A DNA stretch of 64,000 nt from Peromyscus leucopus. Lineage: Eukaryota > Chordata > Mammalia > Rodentia > Cricetidae. The translations under genes were made by a program, and so were the position numbers. Below are positions 11,231 to 22,140 of this stretch, piece after piece. The notes under the pieces were generated by a model. That model ran no database searches and was not told the origin of the DNA. It saw only the letters and a list, made by a program, of their open reading frames with translations. The stretch lies in the NCBI RefSeq assembly GCF_004664715.2, contig NC_051075.1, positions 88,158,709-88,222,708 of the forward strand. Reading direction: 5' to 3'. The first letter of the stretch is position 1. Every line of letters starts with the position of its first letter.

Positions 11231-11774
11231 GAGACAAAAAGAGATTGGGATAATGCAATCTTTGTATCACAAAAGAAATACCCTATCTCTTCTCCCATAT
11301 GTGAGTCATTAGAAATGAACCAGTAGATTTAGACTGTGCTGAAGGATGAGTTTATACAAAAGCATGAATAAGAAAACTGGAAATATTTGCATCTCCAATA
11401 AAAAGTTCCTGCTCTATACTTTTAATAATCTAAATGAAGAGGGTTGATCTGTATCCCAATAGTATATGAAAACACTGAATTTTGTTTTGAGAAATATTTT
11501 GCCGTTACTGATTTTTTTTAGATGTTGAAAAATGTCTGTTTTAAAAGGATTTGAGAAATATGTTTAGTTATTGTATTACATAGTGTGATTTTAAAGCGAA
11601 ACCCTGTGGCTAAAGGCACAGCCCCTCACTGGGTCATGTAAAAGTTCTTATTTATTGGAACAGCAACATGGTACAAATCTGACTATACACAGTTTCTTAT
11701 GCCATTCCTCTATATTCTGGACAAGAATATTTTAGTAGGATTATAGTTCATTAGGGACTACAAGATTTATGAGG
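11231..11774. other. Unassigned sequence
   Basis: AT-rich; nothing recognised. Confidence 0.45.
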
Positions 11775-11775
11775 A

Positions 11776-12012
11776 GAACCCAGGGAGATGGCTCAGAAGT
11801 TAGGAGCACTAGCTTTTTGCAGAGGACCTGAGTTCAATTCCCAGCTATCACATGGTGGCTCTCTCCTATCTGTAACTCTAGTTCTAAGGATCCGGTACTT
11901 CTTCTGGCCTCCATGGACTCCTGCACACATGTGGTTTGTATATAGACATACACTCAGGCACACACACACGGGGCGGGAGGGGGCACATGCACATGCACAC
12001 ACAAAATTAAAT
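11776..12012 (+). repeat. B2/B3-type SINE
   Basis: CCCAGGGAGATGGCTCAG, GAGGACCTGAGTTCAATTCC (B box), CACATGGTGGCTCTCTCC and TTCTTCTGGCCTCCATGGAC follow B2/B3 order, with CA-rich tail sequence and a short G-rich insert near 11,969. The open frame over it simply reads the repeat. Confidence 0.9.
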
Positions 12013-12029
12013 TTCAAATATTGAAAATA

Positions 12030-12125
12030 AGAGTTGTAGTTTGGTCTATATAGTGAGTTACAGGCCAACCAGCATAACATAGCTACACCCTCTCTCAAAA
12101 AAGAGAGTGGGAGAGAGAGAGAGAT
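12030..12125 (+). repeat. B1 3' fragment plus (GA)n
   Basis: GTTTGGTCTATATAGTGAG, TTACAGGCCAACCAGC and CACCCTCTCTCAAAAAAG are the second half of a B1 SINE, followed by a GAGAGAGAGAGAG tract grown from its tail. Its 5' half is missing, so it joined the B2 tail directly or the head was lost. Confidence 0.7.
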
Positions 12126-14004
12126 TTGGGAGGAGAGTCCAGGGCTGAACCAAGGATTACCCTCTTGATGACTCCCTGAGCACACTGTCTGTAACTGAGC
12201 ACTCTGACCTGTATCTTTGCAACAACTTCACAGTTATAGCATGTGTTCCCTCTTCCAAGGCCAGCCCAAATCTTCACTTTTATTTTTCCTAGGAAATCAC
12301 TTTGGGCTTTTAACTGGGGTGCAAACAATACTATAAAGACATTTGCCTCAAATCTCAGCCATGATGAAAAAAACCTTCATGTTAATTGAACTAGTTATAA
12401 AAAGGATTTATTTAGATCATTGTTTAAAATCCTCAGGGCAACCTATTCTAAAATTTCTCAAAGTAAAATAGATGAAATATGCTATTGAATTGAGACATTT
12501 ATTTTTTTTCTGAGCTCTAAGTTATATTTTATTAAAAGACATACAATATAATACTATATTATGTATCTACTATGAAGTCAGGCAGATTGGAAAATTGTTA
12601 GTGAGACTATTAACACCTACAGTGAGGGACCACGTGTTGCCTCAACAATAACTACATGGAAAACAGCTTTCTTGCTTAGAACAGAAACTTGTGATCATGA
12701 AATAACAGAGCAAAAGAATCCCTAGCTCATAACTTTTCTTCTCACAGATTTTCCCTCGAGGAAATACACTTTCATAAACCTTTTATTTTGTCTGTTTGGT
12801 TGGTTGGTTTGGTTCTGAATCAAGCATGGACACAAGTCCCAGTTGTATGCTAAAAAGCAATGGAACCAACATGATCCAGCCACATCATAATCTTATAACA
12901 AATAACAAAAAGAGCCTAAAAGCATTAACAGACCTATGCATGCCAGCAGGATCATGCTTCAAGAATTAACCCACAGGTTACTCGGTAATCAGTTAACCCT
13001 CTGCATGAAAAACCACACTCAGAGTATCAGAGATCAGGAACTGTTCTTAGGAAAATGCCTGAGGTAAATGTCAGGGTTGGCACTCTTTCTACGAGTGAAC
13101 AAAAGCAATTACATTTTCTTTTCTCACTTCCTACCCTAAGACAGGGGGAAAGTGTAGTGTTACATATGGCATGTTGAAACCTTACAGAAATTAGAGTTTT
13201 AACTTTTTATTATGAAAAAAGCCATAAATTATCATTTACAGCAGGATTCATTTGTTTTACTTCAATATTGTCTAACTAACAGAGCATAAAGGACTTACCT
13301 AGATATTCTCTCCAAAGCAGTACAGCTCAAATCATCCCCTCTGGCCTATCATCTTAAAGGTTTGGTTTCTATCAAAAGGAAATGGATTAGACTGCGTGGG
13401 TAGCAGGCTGTTTAGAAAGCAGTGCTAGTCAAACATTTCAAAATTCTTGAAAATGTTTTCTCGAACATGCTCCAGACATCACAGGAGAGTGCCACAAATC
13501 CCCTGTGACAATTCTCCTTTAAAGCACTTTATGTAGAAACCAAGAAATATTTGCATTTTTTTTTTCAGAATTGTTTTCAAAAGTTTGAACTTTTCTACAT
13601 TATGTCTCTTTTTAAAAGCCAGGTCATAAAAGTCATGAGCAAGTTCCCATTAACCTTTGCCCTAACTTCTTAACTTTGAAGAGCATTGTGCCTTGTGCTT
13701 TAAGATAAACTAAATGGACATCTAGGAGAGATATTCCAGATTCTAATCAACTGTTAAGACCACTAGAGGAACACAGAGAAAAAAAATGCCTTCAGTGTAA
13801 AGCTGTTCAATTTACTAATCATTTACCAAGAGCAAGAGTACCATTAATCACAAAATATAACTGTAAGCAGGTAGTATTTGTCTTATTCAAAATTACAAGT
13901 AGCTTTGAAATTTTTTGGAAGATAAAATAGACACATTTCATTAACATACTTTACAACAGAAACAATAGTAAATGCAACTGAAATTTACCAAATGTCTATT
14001 CCAT
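12126..14004. other. Long unassigned stretch
   Basis: Almost 1.9 kb with no recognised repeat apart from a short GGTT run at about 12,797. No gene. The minus-strand frames near 12.1-12.3 kb show no domain. This is one of the larger repeat-poor intervals. Confidence 0.4.
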
Positions 14005-14165
14005 CCCGGGCTTTCTGTTTACTTCACTGAATCCCTTCAGTAATTCTGTAGGCCTTGAACCCCCAACCTTATCTGCAGTTCAAAGATAAGGAGCCTCAAT
14101 GTCACACAGCTGAGTAGTAGAGGCAAAGCTACCCAGCTAGTGGGTGCAAGAAAAGAAGTCACGTT
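14005..14165 (+). repeat. MIR SINE relic
   Basis: CACTGAATCCCTTCAGTAAT, TTCAAAGATAAGGAGCCTCA, GTCACACAGCTGAGTAGTAG and AGGCAAAGCT match the MIR order (ACTTAATCCTCACAA ... GATGAGGAAACTG ... GTCACACAGCTAGTAAGTGG ... AGAGCTGG). This is the clearest MIR in the window. Confidence 0.8.
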
Positions 14166-15394
14166 TCCACTTCAGAGTCAGTATTGTGAAGAACAAACAT
14201 TGTGATCTGTAGAACTGCTTCTTTACCCAAGGCTTGCTTCTTTAACCACGGCACATTAGGACTAGAACGTCCTGTCTGGAAAGAATCTAGTTTGTGTTTC
14301 CTTGGTGGCAGAATAAAGTAAATGTGCCATTATGAATCTGAACTGCAAATACTGAGTTCTGGATGTGTGTAATATTTTCCTTAAATGCTTCCAAGCAATG
14401 CTACACAAAAGGCCTTAATTGCTACATAGTTACACTAGTTCTCCTGGGTATTAGTAAACAAAGCAAGATACTGTAAGTTCAGCAGACATGTGCCATGTTT
14501 CCTGGCTGGCCAACGCCTTTTGAACACCTTGCTATTCTGGAAGAAGCATTCTGTTCATGGAGTATAATCCATAAGGTGTATTTCTACAGGCTTTCGGCTC
14601 AGAAAACAGAACACCAGATGAGTGCTTGAGCTGCACAAATTGCATTCATTTATGAAAAAAAAATAGTTTACAAGAGAATTGCTTTATAAAAAAGTATTTG
14701 GGGTTCAAGTGAACGCTGCTTTGAGTTCTGATTTTGGCGATGAAATCCCTGCGGACAGTAGTGGCTCCTTGGAAAGACTGGTAGGTGCCAGCTCCTGTCA
14801 CTGACACCTATCCCGCGATCAAGGAAGCTCTGTGGAAGGGTTAACGGCATCACTCCTCCTGTGGCCTCCAGTCCCTTTCCTCAGCACTCATCAGTTCAGC
14901 AAGTTACTCTGTACAGTTTTAAGAGGGATTTTCTTCTTTATCAAGCAAAGTCGGCTTCTGTTGCTTATTTTTAAGAATTCCAAGACTTGTTCTGAGTCTG
15001 AATAAGATGGACTAAGCACAAGCCTGTCCCTGTCACCATGCATGACCGTAAATTCTGGACAATTCTGGACAGACTGAATCTACAATGTAATGAATCATTT
15101 GAGAAGTTCACAGCAACACACAAAGGCAGATGCCCGAGTAAGCATCCAGTGTGGCAAGTCTACACTTTTTCTTTGGTATCATTTAATCCAAACTTAGTGC
15201 CACCTAAGTACAGGAAGGGCAGTGCCTGATTACTTCTTGGTACAAACCGAAGTAACCTGGGAAAGGGGAACATCAGTTGTGAACACATCACCAACAGATT
15301 GGCAGGTGGGCATGTCTATGAAATGGTTTATGATTGATGTGGGAGAGTCCAGCCCACTATGGGCAATGCAGCTCCCAGAAGGAAGTTCTGGGTT
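14166..15394. other. Unassigned stretch with a small CpG-bearing patch
   Basis: No gene is called. At about 14,710-14,850 several CpGs fall within 140 bp (for example GGCGATGAAATCC, CCTGCGGAC, CCCGCGATCAAGG), unusual against this CpG-poor background. The open frames at 15,038-15,511 are unrecognised and overlap each other on both strands. Confidence 0.35.
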
Positions 15395-15740
15395 GTGTAA
15401 GAAAGTGAGCTGACTCCTGGCAATGGGATCAGGGCTGTCCCCAGTGCTTTGCCCGGCTCTTAGGAATCTACTCCTCATGCTGGACTGCCTTGCCCAGGGG
15501 GAGGTGCTCAATCCTATGGCAGCTTGATATGCCAGGCTTTGCTGATGCCCATAGGAGTCCTGCCCCTTTCTTAGTGAATACGAAGGAGGGGTGGATAGGG
15601 GGAGGGGTGGATGGGGGAAGCAGAGATGAGGTAAAGGGAGGAAGTGGAAGGAGATGAGGGAGGAGAAGCTATGGTCAGGATATAAAATAAATTAATTAAA
15701 TAAGTAAAATAATAAAGTACAATGATAAGGATTAAAAAAA
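15395..15740 (+). repeat. L1 3' end with polypurine tract
   Basis: CAATGGGATCAGGGCTGTCC, TCTTAGGAATCTACTCC, GGCAGCTTGATATGCCAGGC and CCCATAGGAGTCCTGCCCC lead into a G-rich purine tract (15,582-15,668), CTATGGTCAGGATATAAAAT and an A-rich tail. This is the typical 3' terminus of a rodent L1: polypurine run, then AATAAA-like tail. No ORF2 is attached, so it is heavily 5' truncated. Confidence 0.8.
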
Positions 15741-15745
15741 ATTAA

Positions 15746-15895
15746 GCAAGCTGAACAAGCCATGGAGTTTTCAGTTCCTGCCTCCTGGTTCCTACCTTGG
15801 CTTCAGGTGAGGGACAGTAACCTTTAAGCCAAATAAATCCCTTCATTCCCCAAGTTGATTTTGGTCAGTGTTTTATCACAGCACAGAGAAACAAA
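15746..15895 (+). repeat. Rodent interspersed repeat 3' end
   Basis: AAGCCATGGAGTTTTCAG, ACAGTAACCTTTAAGCCAAA, TAAATCCCTTCATTCCCC and TGTTTTATCACAGCACAGAG form the 3' terminus of a common rodent repeat. It shares its terminus type with the block at 2040-2430. Family unassigned. Confidence 0.55.
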
Positions 15896-16077
15896 CGAGA
15901 ATACTCAGCCTGAATTACACAGACAAAGTGCTCCCGAGAGCAGTTTGCCTCGTAGAGACAGAGATCCACGGTAACCCTGCTCAAGAAGCAGAGAGGGAAA
16001 CTGCCACACAGTGGGAATCTCCCAAGCCTACTTCGTTTTCTCTTGGGTCTTCTCCCCCAGGCAATTCCTTGGTAGTG

Positions 16078-16078
<1 letters not shown>

Positions 16079-16114
<36 letters not shown>
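16079..16114 (+). repeat. (CAG)12 trinucleotide repeat
   Basis: Twelve uninterrupted CAG units. Frames on the two strands read poly-Ala and poly-Cys across it, but I see no gene structure around it. A pyrimidine-rich run followed by CCCCCAGGCAA lies about 20 bp upstream and looks like a splice acceptor, without a partner donor that I can support. Confidence 0.95.
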
Positions 16115-16115
<1 letters not shown>

Positions 16116-16711
16116 GGCCAGGCATGAAAATCAGCTGGTTCTGGAGTTCACAGAGAGAGAAAGATCTCTCTAATGGAGGCACTGGGTTTTCAAGATAGTA
16201 GGACTAACAAGAGGCCTCCTTTTCTCCTCTACTTGTACTGCCTCAGAGTAGACAAAGCACAATAACAGAAATGGACAGTTTCCAACCAACAAACAAAACT
16301 GTGAGCCTCTGGGAAACAGAATACCAAGGAAAGGATGGAAAAGAAAGAACTCAAGATGGCAAGCTGACAAAGTACTTTCTAACTTCCGGAGTCACTCACA
16401 TCTTGCAAATTCCTTGGATCTATTATCGGGCAGGGTAAAAAATTTACTAAGTTAATAAATAAAGTTCCTTCCTGGCTCAACATCTCTGCAGAGTCAGCTG
16501 ATTTTCAAAATCACCAAAAAGAAAAGAAAAAAACAATTTACACATGTATTGTGGACCAAATTTAATCAATTGCCTGATATTAACTAACCTCACAAAATTC
16601 AAATAAAAGCCAGAGTTTCATAACCATCAAAACACCTAGTAAATGATTCAGTTATTTGTATCATGATATTCATGTCAAAAGACCATCAATATACATCAAT
16701 AAGAAGACAGA
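16115..16711. other. Unassigned sequence
   Basis: No gene or repeat recognised between the CAG tract and the L1 3' region. Confidence 0.4.
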
Positions 16712-17735
16712 AAGAAATCAAGCTGGAACTGAGCCTGAAGCTATCTCACCGGTAGCTAGCTTTCACAGTGTCTGGGGTGCTATGTAGTGTGTTGGAACAG
16801 ACATACCAGCCTCTGTCTCGCTCAACCTGAACTCTCTGTGTGATGCTACTGACCTGCCAAGGAAGCTGTATCCATCAGTAAACAGTGGCACATCCGTTAG
16901 AGGGGTCACCAACCACTTTGTGATTGGTTCTGAGACCTCCTGAGGAGGTCATGGTTCATCATGAGGAAACTATTTCTGTTGTTTTTGTTAAATGGACATA
17001 TTGTACCAGTTAAACTGCCTTCTAAATAATTGTGTTTATGCCCATGGATTAGTACATCTCTCAACTATGGTCAGAGAAAGTTCTTTTTGTAGTGAGTCAT
17101 GTTTGAACTCATGTGAGTCATGTAGTGGCTCAAAAAATTGTTTGAAGTACGGAGAATAAATGACTGTTGTTTGCTCAGACCTAAAAGGAGTATTTATACT
17201 ACTCCATCCAAGGCTCAGAGCACATTGGAAAAGAAGACACAGAAAGAATTTAAGAGGCAGAAGAAGGAGTATGTTGGAAATCTGTCTTCCAAGCATGACA
17301 TGGTCACTCACAAAAACTATGACTACCTGAACAACATCTCTGTAAGACTGGACATGTCAGTATTCTGTCATAGATGGGGTTGGGGGGTAGGAGAGGGATG
17401 GGGAGTTGGTTTACTAGACTTCATCCTTCCCTGAGATTTATAGATGGTTAATTGTTGCTGGGGTAGGGGTAAACATTTTTCAGAGGCATGGCCACTGGTA
17501 AGTTGCCTGTGCTTCTGTAAATGCTCCCTCACCTTCTCCCATGCTCATTAAAGAACACTAACTATGCTCATTCATCACAGGAAAAAAAAAGAACATGACA
17601 GTAAGAGGACTAGTTTGGCAGACGATGCCTGTCAGGAGTGGACAGTAGACAGCAGGGGGAATGAAGGGTGATTGGATCAAAACACTGTATATACGTATCT
17701 GAAAATGTCACAGCGAACTCCATTATTATGTGGAT
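16712..17735 (+). repeat. Long L1 3' region (Lx-like), copy A
   Basis: About 1 kb in a family order I recognise: CTCACCGGTAGCTAGCTTTC, TGCTACTGACCTGCCAAGG, AGAGGGGTCACCAACCAC, GTTAAATGGACATATTG, TGCCCATGGATTAGTACATC and AGAATAAATGACTGTTG. It then continues through CAAGCATGACATGGTC and a G-rich run, GGCCACTGGTAAGTTGCC and ATCAAAACACTGTATATACG. Open frames inside carry stops typical of non-coding L1 3' sequence. A second copy of the family follows at once. Confidence 0.7.
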
Positions 17736-18480
17736 AGCAAGGTTCCATAGAGCCCCAGACATTACAGACTATTATCAATGGTCTTGTTAACCCTGCAGAA
17801 CTTGAGGAAAAGACCCTACCACTGAAGAAACCACACATTTAAGTCATAGAACACAGCACGAAGGAATCAAACTGGGACACACCTGGAAGCTCCATCCCTT
17901 CCAGATAGTTTTCATGGCACTAGAATGTGCTAAGCATGCCACTGGAGGAGAAAATTAATCATCCATATTATCCAACTGTTAACTCTTAGAGCTACCGTGA
18001 GAGCCCCTGGTCCATGGGTGCAATGCTGGCCCAAATGTCATACCTGATTGGATTAAGGACCTGTTCAGTGACAAAATCCACATTTGGCAACATTTTTGGG
18101 GCCAAGACCCTGTAGCTAGATAGGTCATAGATTTTATGGGAGAACTTACTGCTAATTATTCAGCTAAATGTCCACAGTATTAAACTGATTTCTAATGACT
18201 TCCCATTATATTCATAGATTAGTGCAGCTCTCAGCCCTTTAGAAGCTTCTTTCTAAAGTAGATGACTGCTACTACAGACACCCACAGCTGGACAAAGAAT
18301 GGAATAAAATAGCATGGAATACTCTATCCTAAATGGGTCCTCTGTACCACCTGGAGGAGTCCCAAGGCTCAGGCATCATTGTGGAACTGGGCCAGGAAAG
18401 AGTCAGGGATGGTGAATGTCTAGAAGGAAATAGTGTTTTCTTGCATGTAGGTAGGTATACTAAATATGATATGTATCACA
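17736..18480 (+). repeat. Long L1 3' region (Lx-like), copy B
   Basis: GCATGCCACTGGAGGAGAAA, AGCTACCGTGAGAGCCCC, TGATTGGATTAAGGACC, TAGCTAGATAGGTCATAG and ATTCATAGATTAGTGCAGC, then CCTAAATGGGTCCTCTG, follow the same family's order. Copies A and B meet without an intervening ORF, so they are separate insertions or a duplicated 3' region, not one full-length L1. Confidence 0.65.
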
Positions 18481-18624
18481 TAAAGGGAAGAAAATTCATA
18501 TAATCATGTTTCCATGTTCTGCTTTAGTAAAGAATATTCTCAGTAGAATGTGAACAGCTATGTATATACATATAATCTCTAAAGTAGCTAGTATAAAATA
18601 TTATAAAATGCATGGGAACATAAA

Positions 18625-18718
18625 TATAGACTTTTAATCCCAGTATGTAGGAGGCTAAGGCAAAACTATTGATGAACCTGGCCTAGGGTAACATAGAAAC
18701 TCTCAAGACACAATTAGA
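18625..18718 (+). repeat. B1 SINE remnant
   Basis: GACTTTTAATCCCAGTATGT, AGGAGGCTAAGGCAAAAC and ACCTGGCCTAGGGTAACA are a decayed B1 lacking clear ends. Confidence 0.65.
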
Positions 18719-18939
18719 TATGTAGTGATAATCTAGCATATGATAAACCAAAAGAAGCTGGGAAAGGGAAGGAAACATAGGAAGTTGTTCTATAGCTGTG
18801 CTGCTCCTCACATGCACCAGACCTACTGGACTAGAAAAGGCAATAGTTGACTGCAGATTTCCAAGAGAACTCCTAGGAAAGACCCATAGCCTCCCCTCCC
18901 TGACATGCCAGAATTTCAAGGACACTGAGGATACAGAGA

Positions 18940-19236
18940 CCAATGCCCCTAGGCAGAGGGATCAGGACCTGTTCTTAGTGCATGAGCCAGCCTTTTGAAA
19001 CCTAGTGCCTATGGTGAGACACTTTGCACAGCCTTGGTGCAGGGAGGAGGGGCTTGGATCTGCCTCAACTGAATGTACCAGGCTCTGCTGATTCCCCATG
19101 GGAGACCTTGCCTTGGAGGAGGTGGGAAAGGGGGATGGGTTGGGGGGAAATGCTGGGGAGCAGGAAGAGGGAGGACAGGGGAATCTGTGGTTGGTATATA
19201 AAATGAATAGAAAATCTCTTAATAAAAAAAAAAAGA
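18940..19236 (+). repeat. L1 3' end with polypurine tract and poly-A
   Basis: GGGATCAGGACCTGTTC, AACTGAATGTACCAGGC and CCCCATGGGAGACC lead to a G-rich tract, TGTGGTTGGTATATAAAATG and AATAAAAAAAAAAAG. The poly-A end is directly followed by L1 ORF1/ORF2-type sequence on the same strand, a head-to-tail L1 arrangement. Confidence 0.78.
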
Positions 19237-19534
19237 ATTTATGACCAGTAAGCCAGCTCCACAGAAAATACTTTAAAGAATTCTTCATACTGAAAAGAAA
19301 AATTAACCCATCCGGCAAGGCCACAAGATAAACCAAACTACTTAAGCAAGAAAGAAAAAGAAAAACCCTAAAATATAATATCAGTAAAACTGCAGACCCA
19401 TATACAAGTTTCAATAATAATTCTGAATATTAATGGTCTCAATCACCCAATCAAAAAGGATATGAATAAATGCCAGGATGAAGACGATGAAAATACAGTT
19501 GAATGAAATATGTTAAAATATAATTAAATAAAGA
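19237..19534 (+). repeat. L1 ORF1 3' end to ORF2 start, broken
   Basis: AAGCCAGCTCCACAGAAAAT is the L1 ORF1 tail region. After about 150 bp, TTAATGGTCTCAATCACCCA then ATCAAAAAGG is the ORF2 N-terminal start (NINGLNSPIKR-type). Stops and gaps break both frames. The same junction recurs about 1.1 kb downstream, so at least two L1 copies are represented. Confidence 0.7.
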
Positions 19535-20162
19535 GATACGATCTCTGGGGGGAAAGCCAAAATGAAATAGAACTTGAAATGAAAATTCAGAAACACAAAT
19601 TCAGAGAAAAGCCTGACCAATAGTTTGGACAAATGATAATAGAGCATATCAGGTCTTAAAGGCAAAGTAGAGAAATTGGGCCGCTCAGTCAAAGAAAATA
19701 GAAAATCTCCCAGAACCCAAGAATGAAATATGTAGGACCTCTGAGACACTATAAAGTACCAAACCTATGAATAACAGGTATAGGAGAGAAGACCCAGGTC
19801 AAAGGCATGAAAAATATTTTCAACAAAATAATAGAACTTTTCGAATTTAAGGAATGAGATTCCTAGCAAATTCTAAATGCATACATGACACTAAATAGAC
19901 CAGACCAGAAAACAAAGTCTTCTCATCATGCAGTAGTCAAAATATTAATTATACAGAACAAAGAAAGGATATTGAAAGCAGCAAAAGAGGAAGATAAAGT
20001 CACATACAAAGGCAGTCCCTTCAGAATAACAATAGATTTTTCAATGGAATGTTATATAAGTATGAAAGACCAAAAAATGACAGCCCAGACAACTATATCC
20101 AGAAACATAATCAGTCATAATCAAAGGGGAAAGGATTTTTTTTCCATTATCAAAACATATTT
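19535..20162 (+). pseudogene. L1 ORF1 remnant (coiled coil, RRM, C-terminal domain)
   Basis: Reading the plus strand in broken frames gives L1 ORF1p order: a coiled-coil part (19,540-19,730), an RRM-type part beginning near TGTAGGACCTCTGAGACAC, and a C-terminal domain. An open stretch from about 19,885 reads RPDQKTKSS, then NKERILKAAKEEDKVTYKG and FRITIDFS, the conserved ORF1p C-terminal pattern. ORF1p is the RNA-binding chaperone of the L1 particle. Several stops and shifts make this a dead copy. A B1 SINE interrupts its end at 20,163. Confidence 0.82.
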
Positions 20163-20355
20163 AAGAAATTTTTGGCTGGGCATCAGTGGCGCACACTTTT
20201 AGTCACAGCACTCAGGAGGCAGAGGCAGGCAGATCTCTATGAACCCGAGGCCAGACTGGTCTGCAGAGTGAGATCCAGGACAGGCACCAAAACTACACAG
20301 AGAAACCCTGTCTCAAAAAACCAAAAAAGAAAAAAAGAAAAAAAGAAAGAAATTT
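20163..20355 (+). mobile_element. B1 SINE with target-site duplication
   Basis: GGCTGGGCATCAGTGGCGCA through GCAGAGTGAGATCCAGGAC to ACAGAGAAACCCTGTCTC is a near-complete B1, with an A-rich AAAAAGAAAAAAAGAAAG tail. AAGAAATTT flanks it (20,163-20,171 and 20,347-20,355). It carries the GATCCAGGACAGGCACC form also seen in the other young B1 copies here. It splits the ORF1 remnant and so is younger than that L1. Confidence 0.93.
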
Positions 20356-20631
20356 GTGACAATAAAGCCAGCTCTGGAGACAATACTGGAAGGAATACAT
20401 AGGTCTGAAAAGAGAGTTAAGCACCGGGTACAAAGAACAAATAATTAATTTCAGAAAACTGAATCAAGAGGCCTGCTAGAACACTAAGAAGCAACAAAAT
20501 GATAGAAATTAATGAGCATTATTTAATAATGACATTTAATGTTGGTGGTATTAACTCCTCAATAAAAAGGCACAAACTAACGGAGTTGATCAGAATCCAT
20601 CTTTTTAATGGCCCCCAAGAAACACACCTCA
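20356..20631 (+). pseudogene. L1 ORF1 end and ORF2 N-terminus, broken
   Basis: AAGCCAGCTCTGGAGACAAT and GAAAAGAGAGTTAAGCACCG resume the L1 interrupted by the B1. TCCTCAATAAAAAGGCACAA, AGAATCCATC and CAAGAAACACACCTCA then match the ORF2 start and the first endonuclease-domain residues (IKRHKL ... QETHL). The copy stops at about 20,631, where another rodent repeat begins. Confidence 0.75.
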
Positions 20632-21012
20632 TTTCTTAGGGTGAATATTGTGGTCATGAAATACCATGACCAAAAGCAACTTGGGAAAGGGTTTATCTTC
20701 CTTATACTTCCATATCATAGTCCATCATTGAAGGAAATTAGAGCAGAAACCTGGAAGCAGTAGGTGCTACAGAGGCCATGGAGGAGTGCTGCTCACTTGC
20801 AAACGCTCATGGCTTGCTCAGCCTGCTTTGTAATAGAACAAGAACCACCATCCCAGAGTTATCCTTACCCACAATGGCCTGAGACCTTCCACATTAATCA
20901 CTAGTTAAGAAAATGCCCAAACAGACTTGTCTACAACTAGATCTTATGGAAGAATTTTCTCAATTGAGATTCCCTCCTCTCAAATGACTCTAATTTGTGT
21001 CAGATTGTACAT
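20632..21012 (+). repeat. Rodent interspersed repeat, RMER-like
   Basis: CATGACCAAAAGCAACTTGG, GGGTTTATCTTCCTTATAC, CCATGGAGGAGTGCTGCTC, GAGACCTTCCACATTAATC, CTAGATCTTATGGAAGAATT and AATTTGTGTCAGATTGTACA follow a high-copy rodent repeat that usually ends 'TGTGTCAAGTTGACA'. I remember it as RMER-type but cannot fix the name. It interrupts or replaces ORF2 of the surrounding L1. Confidence 0.7.
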
Positions 21013-21014
21013 AA

Positions 21015-21372
21015 AAATTAGCTTGCTTAGGGAAGTCAAGGTCATGATGGGGGGAACCCACAGAGACAGCTGACCTAAAGCTCCTGGGAGCTCATGGACT
21101 CTGGACCAACAGCTAGGGAGACTGCATGGGACCAACCTAGACACTCTGCATGTGTGTGACAGTTGTGTAGCTTGGTCTGTGAGACTCCCAGCAGTGGGAT
21201 CAGGACCTGTTCCTGGCACTTGAGCTGGCTTTTGGGAACCTATTCCCCTTACTAGGTTTCCTTGCCCAGCCTTAGGGCAGAGAAAGGAACTTTGTCCTGC
21301 CTCAACTTGATGTCCCATGCTTTGTTGTAACCCATGGGAGGCCCACCCTTTTCTGAATAGAGACAGATAAAT
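21015..21372 (+). repeat. L1 3'-region fragment
   Basis: GAAGTCAAGGTCATGATGGG, AACCCACAGAGACAGCTGAC, GGGATCAGGACCTGTTCCTG, CCTCAACTTGATGTCCCATG and CCCATGGGAGGCCCACCC are the rodent L1 3' block order, cut off before the polypurine tract by ORF2-type sequence. Confidence 0.7.
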
Positions 21373-22140
21373 TTCTAGATAAATGCATCCCACCAAATTT
21401 GAATCATGATGAAGTAAATAATGTAAGTAGACCTATATAACACCCAGTGAAATAGAAGCAGTTACTAAACATCTTCCAACTAAAAAAATAAATAAATAGA
21501 ACAAACAAACAAAAACCGAAGCCCAGATGGATTCAGTGTAGAATTCTACTAGGCTTCCAAAAAAAGAGTTAACACTAACATTCCTCAAACTATTCTGCAA
21601 AATCAAAAAGGAAGGAATATTGGAATATTTCCAAGCCCCATTCATGAAGTCTATACTACCCAGATGCCAAAACTAGACAGAGAACCAATAAAATTTCTAA
21701 AAATAAAAGAAGAAAATTATAGGATAAAATATATGATCATGTAAAAAAGCTCAATAAAATATGTGCAAATTGAATTTAAAAACACATCAAAACGATTATC
21801 CATCATGATCAAGTTGGCTAACAGGTATTATGGTTCAACTTATGTAAATTAATAAATGTAATCCACCACATAAATACTAAAGATAAAAAATAGGATTGTC
21901 TCATTAGATGCAAAAAAAAAGTCTGATAAAATCTAATATTCAATTTATTATAAAAATTCTGGAAAGAAAAGGGATACTAGGAACATATCTCAACATAATA
22001 GAGGCAATATACAGGCAGCCCTTAGCCAATATCATCCTAAATGGATCACTAAAGTAATTTTGACATATTATAGAACAAATCTTTATGCTCAATTAATGTG
22101 CAGCATGAAAACAGACAAAGATACATAGATAACAAGTTGT
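21373..22140 (+). pseudogene. L1 ORF2 reverse-transcriptase fragment
   Basis: Plus-strand frames give the L1 RT order: GATAAATGCATCCCACC, GAAATAGAAGCAGTTACTAA, GATGGATTCAGTGTAGAATT (DGFSVEF), CATCATGATCAAGTTGGCT (HHDQVG), AATGTAATCCACCACATAAA and TCATTAGATGCA (SLDA), then GCCAATATCATCCTAAATGG. This covers the RT fingers and palm up to before the catalytic FADD region. There are many stops and small gaps and it is non-functional. It follows an L1 3' fragment, which is out of order for a single L1. Confidence 0.82.

Noticed and set aside
15865..16182. Frames with poly-Ala (plus) and poly-Cys (minus) across the CAG tract
   Set aside because: Both arise from the repeat itself. There is no start context, conserved domain or supported splice pair.
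16712..18480. Two copies of the L1 3' region read as a tandem duplication
   Set aside because: The two blocks cover mostly different parts of the family, so a simple tandem duplication is not supported; neighbouring insertions are simpler.
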